NCBI GenBank assembly: GCA_910575505.1 | Contig: CAJTFK010000008.1 | Span: 1-64,000 of the forward strand | Source of the DNA: Oscillospiraceae bacterium | GTDB taxonomy: Bacteria > Bacillota > Clostridia > Oscillospirales > Oscillospiraceae | Reading direction: 5' to 3' | DNA: 64,000 nucleotides | Shown: positions 31,689 to 40,062 of the stretch, piece after piece | How the letters are laid out: each line of letters starts with the position of its first letter | Numbering within the stretch: position 1 is the first letter of the stretch | Notes under the pieces: generated by a model | Seen by the model: only the letters and a program-made list of their open reading frames with translations | Databases searched by the model: none | Told to the model about the DNA's origin: nothing | Position numbers and translations under genes: made by a program

Positions 31689-34148
31689 ATGGCGGAAGAG
31701 CACAGCATCAAAAATCTGGATCATACCCTGACCCATACCGACGTGCCTGCCTCGGACGAGGAGTTTTCCCTGGAGGAGATTCTGGCGGAGTACGGCGGGA
31801 GCCTGGAACAGCAGCTGCTGCGCCAGGCGGAAGCGGAGGCGGAGCCTCCGGAGGAAGCGGAACCCCGGCAGGCGGAGCCCCCGGAGGAAGCGGAACCCCG
31901 GCAGGCGGAGCCACCGAAGGAAGCGGAACCCCGGCAGGCAGAGCCTCCGGAGGAAGCGGAACCCCGGCAGGCGGAGCCTCCGGAGGAAGCGGAACCCCGG
32001 CAGGCAGAGCCTCCAAAGGAAACGGAACCCACAACGGCAGAGCCTCCGGAAGAAATGCCGCCGGAGGCCGGGGAAACGGACATTACACTTGAGCAGATTC
32101 TGCTGGAGGCCGCCCGGATGAAGGAGGAAGCCCCGCCGGAGACCGAAACGGAGAGAGCTCCGGAGATCAAAACGGCAGAGCCTTCCAGGGAAATGCCGCC
32201 AAAGCACAGAACGGAGGAACTTTTCAGGGAAGCGCCGCCGAAGGCGGAAACAAAAAAGGCGGAAACAAAAAGAGTGCCGGAGACGGAGACCGGGATGCCG
32301 GGAATTTCCCGGGAGGACACGGATGTGCTGCGGGAACCTCTGTCCGCCCGGTCCATCTCCATAGAGGAGATGGTGAACAGCACCGTGGAGGCGGTGATGG
32401 AGGAGCAGGCGGAGGAGCCCATCCTGTCTCCGCGCCGGGGTCTGTTCTCCCGGAGACGGGTTGAGGACACGGAGGAGCTGCCGGGGCCGCCGGAGCCGGA
32501 ACCGGAGTATGTTCCGGAGCCCATCGGTCCGGAGCCGGACCTGCGGGATGTGGCTCAGGACTGCCGGGAGCGGTATCTGTCCCGGAAAAGGTCCCTGCTG
32601 CCGCCGCTGCTGGCGGCGCTGCCGCCCACGGCGGCGCTGCTGGCGGAGCGGAGAGGGCTGACGGTGCCCCTCTGGTCCGGGGACCCCCATTTTCAGAGCC
32701 TGGCGCTGCTGGCCTGCCTGGGCGTAACGGCGCTGCTGTGCCGCTATGTGTTTTTGAAGGCGGCGGTGATGCTGGCCCGGCGGCGCTGCGTCAGTGAGCT
32801 GCTGATTGCCGTTTCCGTTCTGGCGGCGGCGGCGGACTGCGTGGTCCGCCTGCGGCTGGAGGAGCGGAGCGCCGTGATGCCCTACGCCGCCATTCCCTGC
32901 CTGGCCCTGGTGTTCGCCCAGTGGGGCGTCCGGAGAGAGAGCCGGGGAGATTACGACATGTTCCGCACCGCCGCCATGGACGACGACCCGCCCTATCTGG
33001 TGACGGACACCCAGAGGGGGGCCTGCAAGCAGCGGGGCTCCGTCCCCGGCTTCTATACCACGGCGGCCCGGGACAACGCGGCGGTGCTGTGGCAGACGGC
33101 GCTGCTGCCGGTGTTCGGCACGGCGGCCTTTGTGTTCGCGGGGCTCAGCTCCTTCGGTCAGGGGCGGAAGGCGGACTTCTTCCTGAACCTGTCTGCCATT
33201 TTATCCGCGGCGGGCACCTTCTCTCTGGCCCTGTGCTGGGCCCTGCCCTGGTCCAGGCTTGCCGGGCACCTGCAAAAGTCCGGGTCCGCTGTGGCGGGCT
33301 GGTCCGGAGCCCAGAAAATCAGCCGGAAGCGTTGCATGATTGTGACGGACGGCGACCTCTTCCCGCCGGGCACCATCCAGCTCAAGGCCCACAGGCTCTA
33401 TGGCGAGGAGCTGGGCAGGGCCGCCTCCCACGCCGCCTCCGTGGCCCGGGCCGCCGGCTGCGGACTGGAGCGCTTTTTTGACGGCCTGCTCCGGGCTGAG
33501 GGCGGGTCCTATGAGGAGGTGGAGGATTTCAGCTTTTACGAGGAAGGCGGGTATTCCGGCATGATCCGCGGGGAATCTGTGCTCATGGGCACCGGACCCT
33601 TCCTGCGGAAGATGGGCGTCCGGCTGCCCGGAGACGTGAATCTGCGGACCGGCGTCTTTCTGGCGGTGGACAAAACCCTGATTGCCGTGTTCGCTGTGAA
33701 GTATAACCCGTCGGACAATGTGGATTTCGCCCTGAATATGATGCGCCGCAGCCGCATTCTGCCCATTCTGGCCTCCCGGGACCCCAACATCACACCGGCC
33801 CTGCTCCGGCGGAAGTTCAGCAGAGGCATCCGGCTGGAGTACCCGGACCTGTCGGAGCGGGTGGCCCTCAGCGAGGCGGAGAACGACCGGGATCTGCCCC
33901 GCGCCCTGCTGCTCCGGGAGGGCCTTCTGCCCTACGCCGAGACGGTGGCGGGGAGCCTGCGGCTGTGCAGGGCTGTCCGCTGGTCGGCGGCGCTGTCCCT
34001 GCTGGGGAGCTGGGCGGGGACTCTGCTGAGCTTTTACCTGGTGTCCCTGGGGGCCTATGACCTGCTGAATCCCCTGGCTCTGGAGATATTCCTGCTGCTG
34101 TGGACCCTGCCGGTGCTGCTGGTGTCGGACTGGTCGGGGCGGTACTGA
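31689..34148 (+). CDS. Pro/Glu-repeat membrane protein resembling a degenerate P-type ATPase
   Basis: 819 aa from the ATG at 31689. Residues about 50-115 are 10-residue units of the type EPPEEAEPRQ, followed by a long acidic disordered region to about 290. The remainder has membrane segments in pairs, then a soluble stretch with GGYSGMIRGESVLMGTGPFLRKMG and a final membrane pair, an order like P1B-type ATPases. The DKTGT phosphorylation motif is missing; CMIVTDGDLFPPGTI lies near its place. If related, it cannot pump by the normal cycle. Start, repeats and topology are clear; the pseudo-ATPase reading is inference. Confidence 0.65.
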   Translation: MAEEHSIKNLDHTLTHTDVPASDEEFSLEEILAEYGGSLEQQLLRQAEAEAEPPEEAEPRQAEPPEEAEPRQAEPPKEAEPRQAEPPEEAEPRQAEPPEEAEPRQAEPPKETEPTTAEPPEEMPPEAGETDITLEQILLEAARMKEEAPPETETERAPEIKTAEPSREMPPKHRTEELFREAPPKAETKKAETKRVPETETGMPGISREDTDVLREPLSARSISIEEMVNSTVEAVMEEQAEEPILSPRRGLFSRRRVEDTEELPGPPEPEPEYVPEPIGPEPDLRDVAQDCRERYLSRKRSLLPPLLAALPPTAALLAERRGLTVPLWSGDPHFQSLALLACLGVTALLCRYVFLKAAVMLARRRCVSELLIAVSVLAAAADCVVRLRLEERSAVMPYAAIPCLALVFAQWGVRRESRGDYDMFRTAAMDDDPPYLVTDTQRGACKQRGSVPGFYTTAARDNAAVLWQTALLPVFGTAAFVFAGLSSFGQGRKADFFLNLSAILSAAGTFSLALCWALPWSRLAGHLQKSGSAVAGWSGAQKISRKRCMIVTDGDLFPPGTIQLKAHRLYGEELGRAASHAASVARAAGCGLERFFDGLLRAEGGSYEEVEDFSFYEEGGYSGMIRGESVLMGTGPFLRKMGVRLPGDVNLRTGVFLAVDKTLIAVFAVKYNPSDNVDFALNMMRRSRILPILASRDPNITPALLRRKFSRGIRLEYPDLSERVALSEAENDRDLPRALLLREGLLPYAETVAGSLRLCRAVRWSAALSLLGSWAGTLLSFYLVSLGAYDLLNPLALEIFLLLWTLPVLLVSDWSGRY

Positions 34149-34234
34149 CCGGCGGCGTGGCGCGGAGAAGAGGGGAGAGACGTCCCGGGCGGCCGGACAG
34201 AGACAAGGGCTTCAGCCGCAGAACAGGATACATG

Positions 34235-34270
34235 AAAAGGCCCCCTTCCCGTGCGGGAAGGGGGCCTTTT
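34235..34270. terminator. rho-independent terminator, bidirectional
   Basis: AAAAGGCCCCCTTCCC and GGGAAGGGGGCCTTTT form a perfect 16-bp stem with a GTGC loop. It lies between the convergent ends of the membrane protein and glnN. Confidence 0.95.
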
Positions 34271-34293
34271 GCAGCAACGGGGAACCACCGGAA

Positions 34294-36381
34294 TCAGACG
34301 GAGAACAGCAGCTGGCTGTACACGGGCATGGGCCAGTATTCGGCGGCGGTGAGAACCTCCAGAGCGTCCGCAGAGGCCCGGGCATTGACCATGTCGGGGA
34401 GAAGGGTGTCGTGGCAATAGCGCATGGCAGTCTCCGGGCCGGCGGGCAGCTCTTCCAGGTCCGAGGCCAGGATGCGGCACTGCTCCATCAGATCGTCGGC
34501 GATCTTGGCCACGCCTTTGGCGGTGTTGATCTCATAGGCGCAGGGGACGTCCATGCGCTTTTTGCTGTCTGCCCGGGTGCAGAGGTCGGCGGCATACCGG
34601 GAGACCGCGGGGAGAATGTCGTGGCGGATCATGTCAATCATGGTGCTGGCCTCAATTTTCAGGACGTTGACATAGTTTTCCACATGGATTTCGTAACGGG
34701 CCTGAATCTCCTCTTTGATGTAGATGCCGTGCTTGACGAAAAGTTCCACGTTCTTGGGGGCGACATAGGCCGGCAGGGCGTCGGCGGCGGATTTGAGGTT
34801 GCTCAGACCCCGCCGCTCCGCCTCGGCAATCCAGGCCCCGTCATATCCGTTGCCGTTGAAAATGATGCGCTGGTGCTGGGTGAAGACCCGGCGGATCAGC
34901 TTTTGCAGGTCGCCCTGGAAGTCGGTGGACTGCTCCAGCTCATCGGCGAACTGCTTCAGCTCCTCGGCCATGATAGTGTTCAGGGCGATGTTGGGCCCGG
35001 AGATGGACTGAGAGGAGCCCAGCATCCGGAACTCGAATTTGTTGCCGGTGAAGGCCATGGGGGAGGTCCGGTTGCGGTCCGTGGTGTCCTGGCGGATGGC
35101 GGGGAGCACGTCCACGCCGATTTCCAGAGTCTTCTTGCTGGCGTCGGTGTACTCGGTGCCCTGGATGATGGACTCCACCACGGCGTTCAGCTCGTCTCCC
35201 AGGAAGATGGAGATGACGGCGGGAGGGGCCTCCTGCGCACCCAGACGGTGGTCGTTTCCGGCGGTGGCAACGGTGGTGCGGAGAAAGTCCTGATACTCGT
35301 CCACACCCTTGACAAAGGCCGCCAGGAACAGCAGGAACTGCGCGTTCTGGCTGGGGGTGGAGCCGGGGCGGAAGAGGTTTTTGCCGGTGTCGGTACCCAG
35401 GGACCAGTTGTCGTGCTTGCCGGAGCCGTTGACGCCGGCAAAGGGCTTTTCATGAAGCAGGCACACCAGATCGTGATGGTCCGCCACCTTCTTCATGACC
35501 TCCATGACCAGCTGGTTCTGGTCGCAGGCGGTGTTGGCATCGGTGTAGATGGGGGCCATTTCGTGCTGGGAGGGGGCCACCTCGTTGTGCTTGGTCTTGG
35601 AGGGGACGCCCAGGGACCAGAGGGTTTCGTCCAGGTCCTTCATAAAGGCGGCCACCCGGGGCTTGATGGCCCCATAGTAGTGGTCGTCCAGCTCCTGGCC
35701 TCTGGGGGGCTTTGCGCCGAAAAGGGTCCGGCCCGTCATGCGCAGATCCTTCCGCCGGGCGTAGAGCTGCTTGTCAATGAGGAAGTACTCCTGTTCGGGG
35801 CCCACCTGGGCAATGACCCGGCGGGTCTGGGTGTCGCCGAAGAGGCGGAGAATTCGAATGGCCTGACGGCTCATTTCGTCCAGGGACCGCAGCAGGGGGG
35901 TCTTTTTGTCCAGGGCGTGGCCGGAATAGGAGCAGAAAATGGTGGGGATGCAGAGGGTGCCCTCCTTCAAAAAGGCGAAGGACGTAGGGTCCCAGGCGGT
36001 GTAGCCCCGGGCCTCGAAGGTGGCCCGGAGGCCGCCGGAGGGGAAGGAGGAGGCGTCCGACTCACCCCGGACCAGCTCCTTTCCGGAGAACTCCATCATG
36101 ATTCTGCCGCCGCCGACGGGGCTGATAAAGCTGTCGTGTTTTTCGGCGGTGACGCCGGTCATGGGCTGGAACCAGTGGGTGAAGTGGGTGGCCCCCTTTT
36201 CAACGGCCCACTGCTTCATGGCCTCGGCAATCTCATTGGCAGTGGAGATGTCCAGGCTGGTGCCCTCGGTGACGCATTTTTTCCATGCGCCGTAGGAGGC
36301 GGGGGAGAGGCGCTCCTTCATGGTTTCCTCGTTGAAAACCCGGCTGCCGAAGAGCTCAGGCAGATGCAGAGTGGTTTCCAT
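34294..36381 (-). CDS. glnN: type III glutamine synthetase (GlnN)
   Basis: 695 aa, ATG at 36381 with AAGGAGG. The long N-terminal domain (LFGSRVFNEETMKERL), FTHWFQPMTGVTAEKHDSF, QVGPEQEYFLID with metal-binding Glu, NEVAPSQHEMAPIY, and KPFAGVNGSGKHDNWS follow the GSIII family, which is much larger than GlnA (about 450 aa). It makes glutamine from glutamate, ammonia and ATP. Its neighbour on the same strand is a glutamine-using asparagine synthetase, linking the two in nitrogen assimilation. Confidence 0.95.
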   Translation of the reverse strand: METTLHLPELFGSRVFNEETMKERLSPASYGAWKKCVTEGTSLDISTANEIAEAMKQWAVEKGATHFTHWFQPMTGVTAEKHDSFISPVGGGRIMMEFSGKELVRGESDASSFPSGGLRATFEARGYTAWDPTSFAFLKEGTLCIPTIFCSYSGHALDKKTPLLRSLDEMSRQAIRILRLFGDTQTRRVIAQVGPEQEYFLIDKQLYARRKDLRMTGRTLFGAKPPRGQELDDHYYGAIKPRVAAFMKDLDETLWSLGVPSKTKHNEVAPSQHEMAPIYTDANTACDQNQLVMEVMKKVADHHDLVCLLHEKPFAGVNGSGKHDNWSLGTDTGKNLFRPGSTPSQNAQFLLFLAAFVKGVDEYQDFLRTTVATAGNDHRLGAQEAPPAVISIFLGDELNAVVESIIQGTEYTDASKKTLEIGVDVLPAIRQDTTDRNRTSPMAFTGNKFEFRMLGSSQSISGPNIALNTIMAEELKQFADELEQSTDFQGDLQKLIRRVFTQHQRIIFNGNGYDGAWIAEAERRGLSNLKSAADALPAYVAPKNVELFVKHGIYIKEEIQARYEIHVENYVNVLKIEASTMIDMIRHDILPAVSRYAADLCTRADSKKRMDVPCAYEINTAKGVAKIADDLMEQCRILASDLEELPAGPETAMRYCHDTLLPDMVNARASADALEVLTAAEYWPMPVYSQLLFSV

Positions 36382-36421
36382 AATATGTCCTCCTTAAAAT
36401 TGGAAATAAACGGGTTTGGTC

Positions 36422-36490
36422 AGGAATTAGGAGTTAGGAATTGGGAATGATTGAAATGACGGAACAATTCCTGATTTCTCATTCCTGATT
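36422..36490. repeat. GGAATTA heptamer inverted pair
   Basis: GGAATTA-GGAGTTA-GGAATTG-GGAATGA is followed after about 20 bases by AATTCCTGATTTCTCATTCCTGA. It lies between asnB and glnN and resembles the element at 7542-7679. Confidence 0.55.
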
Positions 36491-36497
36491 TTACCGC

Positions 36498-38081
36498 TTA
36501 CTGTCCGCTGGCGCCGTAGTTGCTGAGCACCCGGGCGGAGGGGTCGGAGACATCGCAGCCTGCCCAGGATTTGTTCGGCATCCAGAAGTCCTGAATCATG
36601 GGGGCCTGCCCAGGGTAGTGCTTCTCGAAGATGTCCCGGTACAGCAGGCTTTCCTTGGTGAAGGGCGGGCAGTACCCGTAGCTCTGCCGCCGGGACTCGA
36701 ATTCCCTGTCGGTGTATGCCGCTTCGGCACAGGCCTTCAAATCGTCCACCATGGAGTGGCCCACGGCGTCGGAGAAGGCGGCCTTCTGCCGCCAGAGGAT
36801 GGAGTCCGGCAGGAGACGGTCCTTTTCAAAGGCGTGGCGCAGCAGGTATTTGCCGATGCCGTAGGTGTTCAGTTTCATGGCCGGGTCCAGGCTCATGACG
36901 TATCGGACGAAGTCCAGGTCTCCGAAGGGAACCCGGGCCTCCAGGGAGTTGACGGAGATGCACCGGTCCGCCCGGAGCACGTCGTACATATAAAGCTCGT
37001 CAATCCGCTTTTTCGACTCCTGCTGAAAGGCCTCGGCGTCCGGGGCGAAATCGGTGTATTTATAGCCGAAAAGCTCATCGGAAATCTCGCCGGTCAGCAG
37101 CACCCGGACGTCCGTCCGCTCATGGATGGCCTTGCAGCACAGATACATGCCCATGCTGGCCCGGACGGTGGTGATGTCCCAGGTGCCCAGCAGGGCGATG
37201 ACCTCCTCCAGAGAGGCCAGGACCTCCTCCCGGGTCATGTAAATCTCCGTGTGGTCCGCGCCGATATACGCCGCCGCCTCCCGGGCATATTTCAGGTCGA
37301 TGGCGTCCTTGTCCATGCCGATGGCGAAGGTGCGGATTTTTTTGCCCAGCACGATGGAGCTGATGGCGCAGACCAGACTGGAGTCCAGGCCGCCGGAGAG
37401 CAGGAAGCCCAGCGGGGCGTCGGCGTCCAGCCGCTTGTCGACCCCGGCGATGAGCTTCTCGCGGATTTTTTTGCAGGCGGTCTCCAAATCGTCCCGGCAA
37501 TACGCGTCCACGGCGGTCAAACCGGCGTAGCGGGTAAACTTCCCGTCCGCATAGTAGCACCCCGGCGGGAAGGGGCGGATTTCTTCGCACAGGCCCACCA
37601 GGTTTTTCGCCTCGCTGGCGAAGACGATGCCGCCGGCAGAGTCATACCCGTAGAACAGGGGGCGGATGCCGATGGGGTCCCGGGCGGCGACCAGGGAATC
37701 GGTCCGGGAATCGTAAATGATTAAGGCAAATTCCGCATCCAGCCCGGCGAACATATCCAGCCCCTGTTCCCGATACAGGGGGAGCAGGATTTCGCAGTCG
37801 CTGCCGCTGCGGAAGGTATAGCCCTGTTCCTCCAGCCGCCGTTTCAGGGCGCGGAAGCCGTAGATTTCGCCGTTGCAGACCAGGCGGTCGTTCCCGCGGC
37901 GGAAGGGCTGCATCCCCTCCGGGGTCAGATCCATGATGGCCAGCCGGTGGAAGCAGAGCCAGCCCGAGGGGGTTTCCTCAATCCGGGACATGTCGGGGCC
38001 CCGGGAGCGGGTGCGGTCAAAATAGGGGGTCAGCTCTGCGCGGGTCAGGGTCTTCCGGGAAAATCCCATAATGGAACACAT
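36498..38081 (-). CDS. asnB: asparagine synthetase (glutamine-hydrolysing)
   Basis: 527 aa from the ATG at 38081, which puts the catalytic Cys directly after Met (MCSIMGF) and has GGAGGTG at good spacing; a GTG three codons upstream overlaps that site. N-terminal class II glutaminase (CNGEIYGF, SGSDCEILLPLY) and C-terminal synthetase with the PP-loop FLLSGGLDSSLV, TGEISDELFGYKYT and EARVPFGDLDFV. It converts aspartate and glutamine to asparagine. The T-box upstream with an AAC specifier fits regulation by uncharged tRNA-Asn. Confidence 0.95.
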   Translation of the reverse strand: MCSIMGFSRKTLTRAELTPYFDRTRSRGPDMSRIEETPSGWLCFHRLAIMDLTPEGMQPFRRGNDRLVCNGEIYGFRALKRRLEEQGYTFRSGSDCEILLPLYREQGLDMFAGLDAEFALIIYDSRTDSLVAARDPIGIRPLFYGYDSAGGIVFASEAKNLVGLCEEIRPFPPGCYYADGKFTRYAGLTAVDAYCRDDLETACKKIREKLIAGVDKRLDADAPLGFLLSGGLDSSLVCAISSIVLGKKIRTFAIGMDKDAIDLKYAREAAAYIGADHTEIYMTREEVLASLEEVIALLGTWDITTVRASMGMYLCCKAIHERTDVRVLLTGEISDELFGYKYTDFAPDAEAFQQESKKRIDELYMYDVLRADRCISVNSLEARVPFGDLDFVRYVMSLDPAMKLNTYGIGKYLLRHAFEKDRLLPDSILWRQKAAFSDAVGHSMVDDLKACAEAAYTDREFESRRQSYGYCPPFTKESLLYRDIFEKHYPGQAPMIQDFWMPNKSWAGCDVSDPSARVLSNYGASGQ

Positions 38082-38128
38082 AATCAGCACCTCCGGTTTT
38101 CCCGCTCCGCCCCCTGGACGGAGCGTAA

Positions 38129-38424
38129 CAAAAAACGCAGCTATATCCTATTTATTAGGACGAATAGCTGCGATCCGCGGTGCCACCTAATTTACCTTCC
38201 CCGTGAGGGGAACGGTCACCTTTCAAGGCTCCATCAAGCCTGCGTGATATAACGGTCACAGCCCGTCGCGCTTACTGACGGCAGTCCGCCGTGTTCAGGT
38301 TGCGGCTCCGGAGTGTTCTTTCCCGCGGATTCTTTGTGCGGGGTTTGCACTATCCCCCGCTCACTGGGACGGAACGTCCGCGGTACTTTTCTCCATCAGC
38401 GCCTTTGCCAATGTTTGAATTGTT
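38129..38424 (-). promoter_or_regulatory. T-box leader (Asn specifier) of asnB
   Basis: On the minus strand the T-box AGGTGGCACCGC (38188-38177) is followed by a terminator CGCAGCTAT...ATAGCTGCG and a T-run (38135-38129). Stem I has GTGAGCGGGGG-ATAGTG-CAAACCCC and an AAC triplet (38317-38315) just before ACTCCGGAG, the usual specifier position. Uncharged tRNA-Asn should open the terminator and switch on asnB. Confidence 0.88.
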
Positions 38425-38430
38425 GCTTGC

Positions 38431-38460
38431 AGTGTATCACCCGGCGCGGACATTTGTCAA
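38431..38460 (-). promoter_or_regulatory. promoter of the asnB T-box transcript
   Basis: Minus-strand TTGACA (38460-38455), 18-base spacer, TACACT (38436-38431). The start would be near 38424. Confidence 0.75.
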
Positions 38461-38547
38461 CGTCAAAACCTACAAAATCCGGCGGGGTCCGGCGGGAAAA
38501 TTTTTCGGGACAGAAAAAACGGGCGTCCGGAAGACGCCCGCCGGAAT

Positions 38548-39219
38548 TTACCAGGGTCTGTCATTGTACGGGGTGTTTTCCACGCCTTCGCTCTGGAGCC
38601 TGTCCACCAGACGGTCCAGGGGCCCCCGCCAGAGCCTCTGGAACCACTTTGTCTCGCCGAACCAGCGGACCAGGGTGGGGCTGACGGCGTAGTAGGTCCG
38701 GATGAAGGCCCGGCCATACCAGCTCCCGGCCAGCATATTGTCCCGGAAGCGGCGGAGGGTCCAGACCTGGGGGCAGTCGTAGGAGCCGTAGACGGCGGTG
38801 GTCACGTAGCAGCCGGCGGGTTTTGGAATTTCCCCATACCGGATATCGCTCCCTTTGAGGGCCTCCTTGCTGCCGTCCATATACTCGATCTCGATTTTTG
38901 TCAGCACCACTGTGCTGATGGTATTATTATACCAGCAGTTTTCCCAATAAGGCCGGTTCTGCGCGTTCGGTGCGATCGGCCCGGTGATAGACAGATATTT
39001 TTCGGATTTCCGACTGATGGAGCAGGAGACCCGATCCTTGACCGCGTTGTAGGGAACGACGGTAAATGTCGCGTATTTAATGGTCTTCTCCGTATCGTTT
39101 TTATAGCAAATCCGGACACTGACCCCTCCCGCGCTGTTGGGTCCGGACTGCCAGGTTTCCACCGTGCTGCCGGGTGAATAACCCGCGTGCCCAATCTGCA
39201 CGCCGCCGAGTATAATCAT
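38548..39219 (-). CDS. CFI-box C-terminal domain protein
   Basis: 223 aa from the ATG at 39219 with GGAGGA upstream. The N-terminal 130 residues are beta-rich with no recognised family. The C-terminal CYVTTAVYGSYDCPQV, LRRFRDNMLAGSWYGRAF and YYAVSPTLVRWFG form a CFI-box-type terminal domain, usually found at protein ends and of unknown role. There is no signal peptide. It has no close same-strand neighbour, and the divergent space upstream holds two candidate small RNAs. Confidence 0.78.
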   Translation of the reverse strand: MIILGGVQIGHAGYSPGSTVETWQSGPNSAGGVSVRICYKNDTEKTIKYATFTVVPYNAVKDRVSCSISRKSEKYLSITGPIAPNAQNRPYWENCWYNNTISTVVLTKIEIEYMDGSKEALKGSDIRYGEIPKPAGCYVTTAVYGSYDCPQVWTLRRFRDNMLAGSWYGRAFIRTYYAVSPTLVRWFGETKWFQRLWRGPLDRLVDRLQSEGVENTPYNDRPW

Positions 39220-39290
39220 AAACGCTTCCTCCATTCATTTGTTTTCACCGCAGCGGCCCTGGGGGCGAATGGGCCCCCGGCCGCCGGGCG

Positions 39291-39359
39291 AAAAACAAAA
39301 ACGCCGTGCAGGTCCGGAGCCTACACAGCGCGTGGAGCGGCGTTTTCCTGCCGGCAGAG
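39291..39359 (-). ncRNA. candidate small RNA 2
   Basis: A minus-strand TATAGT (39371-39366) would start a transcript of about 70 bases containing GTGTAGG-7-CCTGCAC (a perfect 7-bp stem with one wobble) within an outer AAAACGCCG/CGGCGTTTT stem, ended by TTTTTGTTTTT. The -35 is weak. The GTGTAGG/CCTGYAC hairpin and the terminal T-pattern are shared with the opposed RNA at 39421-39514. Confidence 0.45.
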
Positions 39360-39386
39360 CGCAGGACTATAAAGGCAAACCGGCAC

Positions 39387-39415
39387 TTGCGTGAAAAGGC
39401 GGTTTGTCGTATAAT
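39387..39415 (+). promoter_or_regulatory. promoter of candidate small RNA 1
   Basis: TTGCGT (39387-39392), 17-base spacer, TATAAT (39410-39415). No protein frame with a ribosome binding site follows. Confidence 0.7.
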
Positions 39416-39420
39416 AATCC

Positions 39421-39514
39421 ATGCGGTGCGGGTTCGCCGTTGTGTAGGTAGTGCTAGTACCTGTACAGGCTTGCGGGTGCTGCAACACCCGCAAGCTGCC
39501 GCATTTTTGTTTTT
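39421..39514 (+). ncRNA. candidate small RNA 1
   Basis: About 94 bases between a good promoter and a T-run. The ends pair (ATGCGG 39421-39426 with CCGCAT 39499-39504). Inside are GTGTAGGTA-7-TACCTGTAC (9-bp stem with two wobbles) and GCTTGCGGGTG/CACCCGCAAGC, followed by TTTTTGTTTTT. The compact closed fold with its own promoter and terminator argues for a stand-alone RNA. It matches no class known to me. Confidence 0.6.
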
Positions 39515-39628
39515 CAAGTCGATTATAGCAGGAATGCGGCGTATTTGCAAGATGCTTTCCGAGACATTTCCCGGGCTCTTTTTGGGGGTTCTCTGCCCCT
39601 GCTGAACCTGAAAAGGCAAAAGAAGCGA

Positions 39629-39664
39629 ACAATCCCCTCCGTTTTGAAACGGAGGGGATTGTTG
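39629..39664. terminator. strong palindromic hairpin
   Basis: ACAATCCCCTCCGTTT and AAACGGAGGGGATTGT form a 16-bp stem with a 2-base loop. It has no T-run on the plus strand and only a mixed one on the minus strand. The remaining gap to 39785 shows nothing recognised. Confidence 0.5.
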
Positions 39665-39785
39665 TTGACAGAGCCCCCGGACCGCGTCCCAATGTGACGG
39701 TTTTCTGTGCCGGAAGCGGCGAAGGGGGAGCGGTATTTTCTGCCGGTAACCGCTTTCATTATACCAGAGTCCGGCTGGAATGTCA

Positions 39786-39946
39786 GAACCTGTATTCACA
39801 ACCGCTGCACGTCGTCTGACCGGTCTTTTTCCCATCATACTGCGTCGATTTCCCTTGCAATCCGTCAGGATTGCGGCAGAAAATCTCCTTGTCTGATGAG
39901 AAAAATCCTCGCCCATCCGGCATCTCCCGGCTATGAATACAGGTTC
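39786..39946. mobile_element. 161-bp MITE with terminal inverted repeats and TCA target duplication
   Basis: GAACCTGTATTCA at the left and TGAATACAGGTTC at the right are perfect inverted ends, flanked by TCA (39783-39785 and 39947-39949), again a TNA duplication. The interior shares TTGCAATCCGTCAGGATTGC with the 8485-8644 element in nearly the same position, so both are subfamilies of one non-coding IS5-like element. Confidence 0.82.
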
Positions 39947-40062
39947 TCAATTTTCGGAGAATCCGGGGGAGTGTCCAAACGCGCAAGTTGTCGGGAGGCG
40001 GAGCCGCGCCTTTTGGGAAGCTGGTCAGCCTGCGGACAGGGGCCCGGAAGGGGGAAAGACGG

